Below, piece by piece: positions 46,301-55,257 of a DNA stretch of 64,000 nt (its first letter is position 1; each line of letters begins with the position of its first letter). Both the position numbers and the translations under genes were made by a program. The DNA lies in the NCBI GenBank assembly GCA_041751955.1, contig JBGSIB010000016.1, positions 33,982 through 97,981 on the forward strand, read 5' to 3'. This DNA comes from UBA2040 sp041751955 (GTDB lineage: Bacteria > Bacteroidota > Bacteroidia > Flavobacteriales_D > Crocinitomicaceae). The notes below the pieces were generated by a model. It made no database searches, was not told where the DNA came from, and worked only from the letters and a program-made list of their open reading frames with translations.

Positions 46301-47791
46301 GTTTTCAGTGTAAAAGGTCTTCAGTTCTTGTGCAATACCCACGAAGATAATGTCTTGGATATGCGAAATTTATCCGTATCAAATACCGATGGAATTCGTT
46401 TGGATCAAGGGGCTGCCGCAAAAGCCACTTTGAATGAAATTTCTCAGAATTTGAACCCAGGACAATATAATTTTGTAACGGATGATAATGCGTCTTTGAG
46501 ATATTATTACCTTGGTGCGACACAGGATCCCATAACCAGTGGCTTGGTCAATAAAATTCCAGGTGTCGATTTAGGCTGCCCATCCCGTTTCTCCTATATC
46601 AAATTGGTATCCACCAGCACTGTTTTGTCTGAGAACATGCGTCCTTCCGTTGTAGACGATTTGGAGGAGGCAATCGACAACAAAAGTCTGCTTGAGGTAG
46701 CTTACTTGTCTGATTTGGCCGATGGTGATGATCCATCTTTGTACACCTTGGTCGCGAATCTTAATTTGGAAAATGCCGCGGCGGTGTATAGTGAATTGGA
46801 GAATCTTTCTCCGTACCTCTCTCTCGAATTAATGACTGAACTAGGCTATGTGTCGTCTGAAATTTTCGATGAAAGTTGGTATGTGCAATTGATCAAAGAC
46901 AACATCGAGTTGTTTGAAGATGCCCCTTTTAGAGACTTTTTGGTGAACAAAGAAAAGCCGCTGACTTCACTGCAAATGGAAGATTTATTGGCGTATAGCC
47001 AATCGCATTCAACCGTTCGAGGCACTGTACGATCCAACATTGGCATTTATACGGCTGAAATCGAACATTTACAAAATGTGCTTTTGATGGATCATTTAGT
47101 GTCAGAAGAGGAAAGCGATCAAGTGGAGATCCCAACTCTAATTACAGAAAGAAATCATTATACCAAATTGGCAGAACTGGCAGATTATTATTTCGGCTTG
47201 GGAAATCTTGAAGAAGCTCAAAAAAGTGTAAATGATTTATCCAGTGAGTTGCTCAGCATGCCCTTGGCGAATGTCAATGAAGAATTGGAGGATTTTGTCA
47301 CGCTCAAAAACTATTTAATCTATAAACTTTCGAATGATCCCAATTTCTATGCAAATATCACTGAAGACGAAATAGGAGAATTGGTCATGATGCGAGACAA
47401 TTTTAGCGGAAAAGCATACGAGCAAGTGAACAATTTACTCTGTTTCCATACAGGTGATTGCCAAGAAACCATCTGGTTAGAAGAGGAAAACAGAAACCCG
47501 CTGGCATCTCAAGTAATAGCTGAATCAACCGTTTTTGAAAGCGTATCCAAAGAATTCATAGTGTATCCCAACCCCAACAAAGGTCAATTTACAGTGAGTT
47601 CTGAAAATGGAAAAGAAATTGCTTCCATTCGTGTTTGTGATATCCAAGGAAAAGTGATGAAAGAGAAAATTCTGGCTACAACATTAAATAGTTTGGAGTT
47701 GAACCTTAAGAATATGGAGAAAGGCATTTATTTGATCCAGATCACCTCACCAGATGGCAATTTAGAAACTATCCGAATGATGAAAAACTAA
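43367..47791 (+). pseudogene. Giant secreted T9SS type A protein interrupted by one in-frame TAG
   Basis: One reading frame runs across 4425 bases with a single internal stop (TAG at 44258-44260, codon 298). Sequence on both sides is fully open and of one character: before it LALNVTGTELIILG, after it YEDKSNGGNPNKEIFLARID. The intact product would be about 1474 residues: signal peptide (ITIFSGLNFAQ), a long repeat-type region, a beta-helix-like middle (VKGIVRIKAGAVLNISNATIEM ... GCNFEDERVN), an alpha-helical part, and a type A sorting domain (FIVYPNPNKGQFTVSS ... YLIQITSPDGN). Truncated, it makes 297 residues without a sorting domain. It could be a recent pseudogene or a sequencing error. Confidence 0.82.
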
Positions 47792-47856
47792 AAATAACCT
47801 GTAACTTTATGAAATTCGCTGCAATACAACTTATTGTGGCGAATTTCGTTTTTAAA

Positions 47857-49758
47857 ATGATATTGAAAAAAAAGCTATACATATTTCTAGTTTTTGTTTT
47901 TGGATGTTTTCAAGCCGAAAGTCAAAATACATTTCATAAAGTTTATAATTTCAATGACTCAATGGGTATAATTTCAAATGTTAAAATTAGCGGTACAAAT
48001 TATGTTATTGGATCTAGCACAGGAAAAGCCAGCAGAGAACAAGCCTCTGTAATTACTATAGATTCTATTGGTAATGTTGTCAGTAAATATTCGTTCAAAG
48101 ATAGTAATCGAAATGAATCAATTGGCTTCGGTGCTTCAAAAATCCAACAGACTTCAGACGGTAAATTTTGGTTTTTGTACTCCTCTCGAATTGCTGATAG
48201 TGGTTGGAAAATACTTCCAAAAATTTTGAGGTTTTCCTCAGCCAATGGTTTTGAGAGCAAAGAAGAAGACACCCTGATAAAGGGTTATTTTCAGTGCATA
48301 GATAATTCTAAATTGTATCTAGATGAACTTAATGATAAATATTACGTAGTTGAAGTCTATAACTATAAATATCTCATAGATACTGCAAGCACATTACCTC
48401 TAGATGTTGGTACGTTTATTTTGTGTTATCAAATGTCAACGGATAGTCTTTTATATATCAGAAGATATAATTTTTCTACTACTATGGTTGAAAAGCCAAG
48501 GAGGGTAATGGTTAATTTTTTACCTTATTCAGATGGAACTTTTTTATTAGTACTTTGGCAAGACCAACAACTTCCTTCAGAATATTGCCGTATCCTTTTT
48601 TACCATTTAGATGAAAATTGTGAAATAACACAAACTAAAATAGTACAAGACACACCCTACAGTTTCCCTGGCTTCGGTTCCACCTTCCTCAACAACCAAA
48701 AAGACCTGCTCATCAGCTATACCAGTTCAGAACTGATTACCCCGCCCAACAATACCGCGTATTGGGGTTTGACCCCCTCAGTGGCACGCTTAGATAGCAA
48801 CTTTAATATCATTTGGAAAAAGGAATTGGGTGGGATTCAATTTAATCCCTATCAAATTGCATCCAAACATTTGTTCAATAAATTTTCAATTGTTGGGGAT
48901 ACAGCTTTTGTCGGAGCGCATTTTCGTGTTTTTTACCATGATGACGATACACTTACTGCACACGGTACTTTGCGTGTAATGAACGCACGAACCGATAATG
49001 GGGAAATAAATTGGTTAAGAGATTACAATTTCTTTACTGATAGCTCTGGATTAGAAAATTCACTTTATGAAGTGAGGGATATTGAACAAACAAGCGATGG
49101 TGGTTTTATAATGGTTGGCGAAGTGCTGAACTACGATTCATTGAACGTTGGCGCTCCCGGCCAACTCGGCTACGTGCTCAAAACCAATTGCCTAGGTTTT
49201 CTAGGCGACCCCCAAGCAGGTTTTACAGCGGTACCTGATGACAGCATGGGCATCCACTTTACCAATACAAGTCTGATGGGCGGCAGTTATTTGTGGGATT
49301 TTGGGGATGGGACAACTATGCAAACAGGTGAGTTCGACTCCGCTGCCTTCGACTCCGCTCAGGCTGCGGTTTTTCACACCTATTCAGACACAGGAATATT
49401 TGAAGTCACGCTGATAGCTTATGGCTGCAATGGGGCGAATGATACGCTTAGAACAACGGTTCACGTTTCCAAAAATGGGCCAGTGGAACCCGTTAATCCG
49501 AATATTACCAATTACATGGCGATTGGACCCAATCCGGTGAAAAGTGGGGAAAGCATTGCGGTTTATGTGGGGAATTTGCCGAGTGAAAATTGTACACTTT
49601 CGTTTTTCGATGAACGAGGAAAAGTGGTTTTGGAACATCGCATAACATTGAGCAATAGCACGAATATTATTGTAATACCCTTTTCATCAGGGGTATACCA
49701 ATTTGTACTTCGTGACGGTAGCAAGGAATTGGAGATGGAAAAGGTAATTGTAATCTAA
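47857..49758 (+). CDS. Secreted PKD-domain protein with T9SS type A-like sorting tail
   Basis: The protein has 633 residues from the ATG at 47857, where a good signal peptide begins (MILKKKLYIFLVFVFGCFQAESQ); an ATG at 47809 is in frame but weaker. A delivery-type repeat region resembles the upstream interrupted gene (TSDGKFWFLYSSR, QTSDGGFIMVGE). A PKD domain follows at about 450-540 (YLWDFGDGTTM ... HTYSDTGIFEVTL), then a short sorting tail (MAIGPNPVKSGESIAVYV ... GVYQFVLRDG). Base composition shifts near 48660 from AT-rich to more GC-rich, and the PKD domain holds repeat-derived codons. Confidence 0.82.
   Translation: MILKKKLYIFLVFVFGCFQAESQNTFHKVYNFNDSMGIISNVKISGTNYVIGSSTGKASREQASVITIDSIGNVVSKYSFKDSNRNESIGFGASKIQQTSDGKFWFLYSSRIADSGWKILPKILRFSSANGFESKEEDTLIKGYFQCIDNSKLYLDELNDKYYVVEVYNYKYLIDTASTLPLDVGTFILCYQMSTDSLLYIRRYNFSTTMVEKPRRVMVNFLPYSDGTFLLVLWQDQQLPSEYCRILFYHLDENCEITQTKIVQDTPYSFPGFGSTFLNNQKDLLISYTSSELITPPNNTAYWGLTPSVARLDSNFNIIWKKELGGIQFNPYQIASKHLFNKFSIVGDTAFVGAHFRVFYHDDDTLTAHGTLRVMNARTDNGEINWLRDYNFFTDSSGLENSLYEVRDIEQTSDGGFIMVGEVLNYDSLNVGAPGQLGYVLKTNCLGFLGDPQAGFTAVPDDSMGIHFTNTSLMGGSYLWDFGDGTTMQTGEFDSAAFDSAQAAVFHTYSDTGIFEVTLIAYGCNGANDTLRTTVHVSKNGPVEPVNPNITNYMAIGPNPVKSGESIAVYVGNLPSENCTLSFFDERGKVVLEHRITLSNSTNIIVIPFSSGVYQFVLRDGSKELEMEKVIVI
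49333..49367 (+). repeat. REP-like element translated in frame inside the PKD domain
   Basis: TTCGACTCCGCT occurs twice in a row, the second copy continuing into CAGGCTGC. CTTCGAC ... GCTCAGG resembles a dispersed short repeat often seen in bacterial genomes. It encodes FDSAAFDSAQAA, an insertion between the PKD strands. Confidence 0.5.
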
Positions 49759-49767
49759 GTTGTGGCA

Positions 49768-49786
49768 CCCTGAGCCTGTCGAAGGG
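49768..49786. repeat. REP-like element CCCTGAGCCTGTCGAAGGG
   Basis: This short element has CCCT/AGGG ends, and its complement CCCTTCGACAGGCTCAGGG matches the core of the in-frame repeat 400 bases upstream. It begins 10 bases after the PKD gene stop and ends two bases before an orphan sorting-domain tail. Confidence 0.55.
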
Positions 49787-49787
49787 T

Positions 49788-49868
49788 CCCTTTTCGGCGG
49801 GGGTGTATCAGGCTGTTTTGCGTGATGGGGAGAAGAAATTGGAGGTGGAGAAGGTTTTGGTATATTGA
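49788..49868 (+). pseudogene. Orphan 26-codon T9SS sorting-domain tail
   Basis: The frame reads PFSAGVYQAVLRDGEKKLEVEK... and stops at TGA (49866). It parallels the true C-terminus of the upstream gene (PFSSGVYQFVLRDGSKELEMEK...) codon for codon, but with GC-richer codons. There is no start codon or upstream body, so it is the 3' remnant of a lost paralog, with a REP-like element at the break. Confidence 0.7.
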
Positions 49869-50051
49869 GCATTCTTTTTTTCAAATCTCAAAGTAAGAAA
49901 TTTGTAAATTGCACCAATCCTTTTTGATAATTCATTCGAAAAACATGAATTAATCGCTCAAAAAATGGATGACGAAAGCTTGTCTGTTATCGACGAAAAT
50001 AAATTTAACAAATTAAGAGTTTACTATGACAACAAAGGAAAAACTGCTTGA
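49869..50051 (+). other. Intergenic stretch with a possible broken ORF
   Basis: An open frame from about 49909 reads ILFDNSFEKHELIAQKMDDE... and ends KGKTA at a TGA (50049). The only ATG in frame is at 49965 (28 residues). It has the polar, structured look of a protein fragment and could be the end of a lost gene. Support is weak and no family is recognised. Confidence 0.3.
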
Positions 50052-50178
50052 ATTAAGGGATAAGATTTTAAAGGGTTTGGAACTTACGTACGCTAAACTT
50101 TTAGAATTTAAAAAAGAGAAAAAAAGTGTCCTGGTAGTAATGGAAGGAGAAAAAATTGTGAAAATAAAACCCGAATAA
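50026..50178 (+). CDS. Small protein, 50 residues, unknown
   Basis: The ATG at 50026 opens a charged 50-residue protein: an amphipathic N-terminal helix rich in Lys and Leu (KEKLLELRDKILKGLELTY), then KKEKKSVLVVMEGEKIVKIKPE, which looks like two short beta strands. The composition fits a real small cytoplasmic protein better than random AT-rich DNA, and it overlaps the preceding fragment by 26 bases, as cotranslated genes often do. No family is recognised and there is no clear ribosome site. A small regulator or antitoxin-like protein is one guess. Confidence 0.5.
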   Translation: MTTKEKLLELRDKILKGLELTYAKLLEFKKEKKSVLVVMEGEKIVKIKPE

Positions 50179-50247
50179 TTCCAAAAAATAAGGATTGTTT
50201 TACTACTCTTCGAACCTGATTTTTATCCGTATAGCTATTATCCCAAA

Positions 50248-52590
50248 ATGAAAAAACGAATTGGCAGTTTTATCTTATTCTTTACCCACCTATTTTCTTT
50301 TGCACAAGATTTTAATGCTCCTATTTCCAATTGGCAACAAGATGGCCCTCTCACACCAAATTTCAACGGTCAAACTTTTCGCGGATGGGTCGATGCCATT
50401 TGTGTAAATAAGAACAATCCCAACGAAATGCTGATTGCAACACGCACCTCGGGAATTTTTCGAACGGACAACAAAGGTGAACATTGGTATTGTGTCACAG
50501 ATAGTCTTTCTGAAAGTTTTCCCGTTTTAGGCTGTCGTGCCATGATAAGCTTGCCCTCCGAACCCAATCGTATACTTGCCGTTACAGGATTCAATGCTAT
50601 TGATGGAGGAGTTATTTACAGCACAGATTTTGGACGAACATGGCACAGTATTGAGCAAAAATTACCGACTTTTCGTTCGATTGATTTTCATCCCAGCAAT
50701 CCTGATTTGTTGTTTGCTTGTTCGGACAAAGAAGCATATTACAGCATCGACAAAGGTATGACGTGGCGATCACTCGGCTCACCTTCGGACACAGATTACG
50801 CCTTGAATGAAATGTTCAAAGTCTTCGTTAAAGAAAATTCTATCAGCCTTATTTCGAAAGCGCGTTGGAACGCTGAAGCTTTACTGCATGAAGTAACTTT
50901 TGTCCCTGTTGCCAAAAGGAATAAAATACAACATTCGGCTTGGTCCGATAATCTTGCACCCAAATATTTGGAAAATGAAGGCGACAAAATCATTTTTATG
51001 GATTTTTCCAATCGGGCGGGAAATGTACATTATTTTCAGTTTGAAACGACTCGAAAACAAAAGCTTACCTTTCAAAGTTCGAATGGTGGTTTGACCTATG
51101 CTCCTTTAAATCTAAAAAATTTTCCCGTTGGTCATTGGTGGAAAAATGAGCTCATTGCCTCCCCAAGCGATTCCAATTTCGTTTATTGGGGGCAAATTGG
51201 CGTCATGCGGCGTTACGATAAAAGAACCCAAACAAGCATTCCTATAAAAAATGATTCGCTTCAACCAGGACATCATGACGATTATCGTTCTTCATTCGTA
51301 ATGAGTTTAAATGGTGCTGATCTCCTCGCCATGGGTCACGATGGTGGTGTTGGACTGGTCAGAAACGGGCTGGCAGATTCTCCAACAATAGTCAATGCCA
51401 ACGGCGATTTGTCCATCAATTTGATTCATGCTTTTGATGTACATGAAAAAACGGGGAGAATTGCTTTTGCGTATCAAGATGGACCCATGTTTTATCGTGA
51501 TAGAAACGGGGAATTTTCAGAACCCTTTCTTTGGGAAGGCTCAGCCGCCATGATTCAAAAAGAATTTCCCAATGACATTGTCGGAGAAAATGCATACACA
51601 GGAATTTCGGACAAAGACGAACTGATTCACCCCATTGTAAAGGGAGTTTTGGGTCAAGGTGGTTGTAATTTAGGCGGGTACTTTGTTACCTATCACCATT
51701 TCCCCAATCGTTTCGTTCGCGGATTACGTAACGCACAAATTGCTATGAATCGTGATGTAAATGTTTCAGAAATCTCAACTATCCCCAACACGAAAAGTGA
51801 GGTTGGAGCCGTGGCAGTTTGTGCTCGTAATCCACAATTTATGTATGCGGCAACTACTTTTCCGGATGACGGAAAATACAAATTGCATCGTTCAACTGAT
51901 GATGGAAAATCTTGGGAAAATTTGACCAACTCAACGGTGGTTATTGCAGGAAACAAAAGCGAATTGAATGAACGATTGAATTGGTCGTATATCAAATCCA
52001 TTGCAGTGGATCCAGATGATGGTAATACGGTTTTTTGTGGCATGGCAGCATCGTACGTTCCTTTTGGCGAAATCATTAACGAACGATTCCGTGTAATCAA
52101 ATCGGTCAATGGCGGCAAAGATTTCAAGGATTATTCTGCGGGTTTACCCTACGGTCCCGTTGATGAATTATTAGCCGTTGAGAGTGATGATGGTTTATTG
52201 TTTTGCGCCACGGTATATGGTGTTTTCTATCGAACTGAGGACATGACGCGTTGGGAACCTTTTTCCAATAATTTACCCAAAGTTGAAATAACAGGCTTGA
52301 AGTACGACTACTGTAACAATGTGCTGTATGCTTCAACCTATGGACGTGGTCTTTGGAAAACAAAGGTTGGATTTGCTGTATTGAACACTTTTCAAGAAGA
52401 AATTTCAAGAGATACAGTTTGGGAAACGAACCGAATTTTATGCGATCACGTTCTGGTAAAATCTGGCGCAACCTTAACCATCAAAGCCAAAGTAGAAAAG
52501 TATAAAAACAAAGAAATCATCGTTGAGTCCGGAGGACAACTGATTATTGAAGGCGGAAAAATATCTGAATATTGTTTGTGTGATGACTGA
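50248..52590 (+). CDS. Exported sortilin/sialidase-like repeat protein
   Basis: The protein has 780 residues. After a signal peptide (FILFFTHLFSFAQ), Asp-box/BNR-type repeats occur through the body: SGIFRTDNKGEHWYCV, GVIYSTDFGRTWHSI, AYYSIDKGMTWRSLG, KLHRSTDDGKSWENLTN, FRVIKSVNGGKDFKDYS and GVFYRTEDMTRWEPFS. This is the pattern of VPS10/sortilin or sialidase propellers, without evident sialidase catalytic residues. The last 70 residues are a beta-helix-like stretch (ILCDHVLVKSGATLTIKAKV ... GGQLIIEGGKI) ending CLCDD. Unlike its neighbours it has no YPNP sorting domain. It is convergent with the dioxygenase gene, 3 bases apart. Confidence 0.82.
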   Translation: MKKRIGSFILFFTHLFSFAQDFNAPISNWQQDGPLTPNFNGQTFRGWVDAICVNKNNPNEMLIATRTSGIFRTDNKGEHWYCVTDSLSESFPVLGCRAMISLPSEPNRILAVTGFNAIDGGVIYSTDFGRTWHSIEQKLPTFRSIDFHPSNPDLLFACSDKEAYYSIDKGMTWRSLGSPSDTDYALNEMFKVFVKENSISLISKARWNAEALLHEVTFVPVAKRNKIQHSAWSDNLAPKYLENEGDKIIFMDFSNRAGNVHYFQFETTRKQKLTFQSSNGGLTYAPLNLKNFPVGHWWKNELIASPSDSNFVYWGQIGVMRRYDKRTQTSIPIKNDSLQPGHHDDYRSSFVMSLNGADLLAMGHDGGVGLVRNGLADSPTIVNANGDLSINLIHAFDVHEKTGRIAFAYQDGPMFYRDRNGEFSEPFLWEGSAAMIQKEFPNDIVGENAYTGISDKDELIHPIVKGVLGQGGCNLGGYFVTYHHFPNRFVRGLRNAQIAMNRDVNVSEISTIPNTKSEVGAVAVCARNPQFMYAATTFPDDGKYKLHRSTDDGKSWENLTNSTVVIAGNKSELNERLNWSYIKSIAVDPDDGNTVFCGMAASYVPFGEIINERFRVIKSVNGGKDFKDYSAGLPYGPVDELLAVESDDGLLFCATVYGVFYRTEDMTRWEPFSNNLPKVEITGLKYDYCNNVLYASTYGRGLWKTKVGFAVLNTFQEEISRDTVWETNRILCDHVLVKSGATLTIKAKVEKYKNKEIIVESGGQLIIEGGKISEYCLCDD

Positions 52591-52593
52591 CTC

Positions 52594-53544
52594 TTACTTC
52601 AAAGCCTCCTCAACCCACGCTCTACCCCATGTTTCTTTTTCTTCAGCGGACCAAATTGATGGGAAGAAAACCCGCATTTGAAACCTTGGAGGAAGGTATT
52701 TTTGCCAGTTGGTCCCGCCTGTAGCATTCACATCACCCTCTTTCGTTTGTAAATAGCGTACTGCACTTTTGTAATGAGAAAGTGGCCAATTTACATTCAC
52801 AGCTAAATCCAATTTTTTCAATTCCTCAATAATCGCTGGGTTTTTTTGGTCGGCTTCAGGCAAGGTTAAATAGCACTGCCACAAGTTGCTGTTTTCGTGT
52901 TTTTGAGCGTATTTCAAAAAAGTCGAGTCGTATTCTTCTTCAAACTGAATCAGTGTCAAGGTCTTTTTTTGTGTTGTCAAATCCTTTGCTCCCTCTTTCC
53001 AATATACATTTTCATACAAAACCTCAATATCAGTTTCTGCCTCTAGCTCTTCGCGTTTGTGAACTGAAACCAAATTTTTCACGTCTGTACAATGAAATTC
53101 AATCAATCGATACTGCATAGACTGAAATCCACTTGCAGGCAACAAGGCCATCCGGAACTTCATAAATTCTTTGTTGTCCATTCCCTTCGACATGATTTCA
53201 AAACTTTCAATCAATGCACCAAAATAGCGTGTAATTCGTTGCAACCTTTCCAAGAAAAACTGACCGTTTCTATTTTCTGTTTTAGAAATTAGTTTGAGTT
53301 CATTCAGAGAAAGTTTGAAATATAACTCTGTGATTTGATGATAGATAATAAATATTTCTTCGTCAGGAAAATTTGTTCTTGGTTTTTGCAAACTCAACAA
53401 AGTATCCAACTCGATGTAGTCCCAATACTTGACGTAATCTTGATACAATAAGCCATCGAGATATGCAAGAATATCTTGTCCATTTGCCGAGTATTTCTCG
53501 TTCAACAATTTTAATTTGCTCGCTATCTCGTTGGTAATTTCCAT
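52594..53544 (-). CDS. Tryptophan 2,3-dioxygenase family protein
   Basis: This heme enzyme opens the indole ring of tryptophan to N-formylkynurenine. The protein has 316 residues. It shows YQDYVKYWDYIELDTLLSLQ near 33-52, the family signature FIIYHQITELYFKLSLNELKLI near 65-86, and FGALIESFEIM and SGFQSMQYRLIEF near 137-150. The C-terminal WPLSHYKSAVRYL ... TGGTNWQKYLPPRFQ would include the heme-ligand His region. No other kynurenine gene is in the window. It has a TATATTTG -7 box. Confidence 0.92.
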   Translation of the reverse strand: MEITNEIASKLKLLNEKYSANGQDILAYLDGLLYQDYVKYWDYIELDTLLSLQKPRTNFPDEEIFIIYHQITELYFKLSLNELKLISKTENRNGQFFLERLQRITRYFGALIESFEIMSKGMDNKEFMKFRMALLPASGFQSMQYRLIEFHCTDVKNLVSVHKREELEAETDIEVLYENVYWKEGAKDLTTQKKTLTLIQFEEEYDSTFLKYAQKHENSNLWQCYLTLPEADQKNPAIIEELKKLDLAVNVNWPLSHYKSAVRYLQTKEGDVNATGGTNWQKYLPPRFQMRVFFPSIWSAEEKETWGRAWVEEALK

Positions 53545-53566
53545 CTTGTTTTTTGCTTAATCCTAC

Positions 53567-53574
53567 CAAATATA
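53567..53574 (-). promoter_or_regulatory. -7 box TATATTTG for the dioxygenase gene
   Basis: It is an exact TAnnTTTG match 22 bases before the ATG. The -33 element is unclear. Confidence 0.5.
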
Positions 53575-53700
53575 CTAAATCCTGAGCGTTGGAATCACGA
53601 CTGTTAAATTAATCACACGAAATAAGTCAAACTGTGATACTCTTTTCCTTTTTCGAAATTTTGACGTATCTTTCTGCCATTCAAACACTAATAGATTCTT

Positions 53701-55257
53701 ATGCGTACGTTTTTTTCCATTCTATTTTTCTTTTCAACTTGTATAAGTTTTGGACAAACTACATGGAGTAGTGAAGTTGCATCTCTTTTTTATGATAAAT
53801 GTGCAAAGTGTCACAATCCGAATGGAATTGCACCTTTTTCTTTGGTGACTTATGCTGAAGTAAGTCCAATGGCCGGCGCGATATATGATGCTGTTAATCA
53901 AGATCGTATGCCGCCTTGGCCACCGAATAACGACTATCAACAATACACGCACAATCGCGCTTTAGATGCGGTTCAAAAAACAACAATATTAGATTGGTTG
54001 ACCAATGGCGCTTTGGAAGGAAATGCCAGCCAAACGCCACCACCTCCTGTTTTCCCATCTGGTGCGTTACTTGGACCTGGTGATTTGACTTTACAAATTC
54101 CTACCTACATGTCAAAAGCACAATCTGGTCAAGACGACTATGTTTGCTTTTCTATTCCTACAGGTCTGACTCAAAATCGAACTATAAAATCGATAGAAAT
54201 CATTCCTGGAAACAGAAGCATCGTGCATCATGCCTTGATTTATATTGATCCTTCAGCCACAGCGGTAACAGACACTGTTGGCGGAGATTGTGGTGCTCCA
54301 AGTTCTTCCAATTCAACCCTTGTAACGGGTTATACACCAGGTGCTACACCAATGACTTTGCCAGCTATTAATCCGATGAAGTTAGGAATACCTTTGCCTG
54401 CCAATTCAAATATTGTATTCGCCATGCATTATCCCGACGGGTCTTATGGAGAATATGATAGCACCAAGGTCATTTTCCATTTTTACCCGGCGAATGAAAC
54501 TGGAATTAGACAAGTTTATGCTGCCCCATTAATTGCCAATTGGAATTTCTTTTTGCCTGCCAATCTTGTACAAAATGTCTCTGCAACTTATCCCAATCTT
54601 GGAACAACTTCAACGGATGCATCCTTGTTGAGTGTATTCCCGCACATGCATTTGTTAGGAACAAAAATTAAGGCATATGGATTAGACCCTTTGCAAGATA
54701 CAATTCCTTTGATTGACCTGCCACATTGGGATTTCCATTGGCAAGATTTCTATTTTTTCAAAAATCTTCAGCATGTTCCTCCTGATTCAAAACTAAAAGC
54801 TGAAGGGACTTATGACAACACTACGGCCAATCCTCACAACCCAAACAACCCGCCACAAACGGTTTCGCCTGAGTTGAACACAACGGATGAAATGTTCTTG
54901 GTTTATTTCCATTTCATGGCTTATCAAGCCGGTGATGAAAATTATGACATGCAAGAATTGATGACTGCAAGTTTAGCAGAAATTCCTGAGGAAAATAATG
55001 GGATGACAGTCTTTCCAAATCCTTCATCGGGTGATTTCCACCTTAGCTTCACCGAGCAGGCCAACGCTAAAGATTTCTCTATTCGAATCTATGATACACA
55101 AGGTAAAATAGTAAGAGAATGGACATCTGTCGAAAGCGCACAATCTTGGACATGGGATGGGAAATTAAAAGACGGAACAGATTCAGGCAAAGGTGTTTAC
55201 TACCTTTCCGCGAACGTTAACGGTGAATTTTATTCAAGCCGTTTAATCCGTTTTTAA
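53701..55257 (+). CDS. Secreted heme/copper type II monooxygenase-like protein with T9SS sorting domain
   Basis: The protein has 518 residues. After a signal peptide (FSTCISFGQ) comes a c-type cytochrome-like segment with CAKCH (C34/C37/H38) and MPPWPP. A PHM-like copper monooxygenase region follows: VHHALIYIDPS near 175 (the paired His of the CuA site), FAMHYPDGSYGEY near 240, FPHMHLLGTKIKAYG near 318 (HxH of the CuB site), and EMFLVYFHFMAY near 400 (possible Met ligand). A type A sorting domain ends it (MTVFPNPSSGDFHLSF ... YYLSANVNGEF). It is presumably extracellular. The substrate is unknown. It converges with the protease gene with a 4-base overlap. Confidence 0.87.
   Translation: MRTFFSILFFFSTCISFGQTTWSSEVASLFYDKCAKCHNPNGIAPFSLVTYAEVSPMAGAIYDAVNQDRMPPWPPNNDYQQYTHNRALDAVQKTTILDWLTNGALEGNASQTPPPPVFPSGALLGPGDLTLQIPTYMSKAQSGQDDYVCFSIPTGLTQNRTIKSIEIIPGNRSIVHHALIYIDPSATAVTDTVGGDCGAPSSSNSTLVTGYTPGATPMTLPAINPMKLGIPLPANSNIVFAMHYPDGSYGEYDSTKVIFHFYPANETGIRQVYAAPLIANWNFFLPANLVQNVSATYPNLGTTSTDASLLSVFPHMHLLGTKIKAYGLDPLQDTIPLIDLPHWDFHWQDFYFFKNLQHVPPDSKLKAEGTYDNTTANPHNPNNPPQTVSPELNTTDEMFLVYFHFMAYQAGDENYDMQELMTASLAEIPEENNGMTVFPNPSSGDFHLSFTEQANAKDFSIRIYDTQGKIVREWTSVESAQSWTWDGKLKDGTDSGKGVYYLSANVNGEFYSSRLIRF

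Noticed and set aside
44525..47791. Separate gene starting at the ATG at 44525
   Set aside because: It is in the same frame as the upstream part, and the 264 bases between are fully open after the TAG. No signal peptide is present at this ATG. One interrupted gene explains it better.
51693..52127. 144-codon minus-strand frame inside the Asp-box protein gene
   Set aside because: It is antisense to a gene with clear repeats and a signal peptide. No supporting motif.
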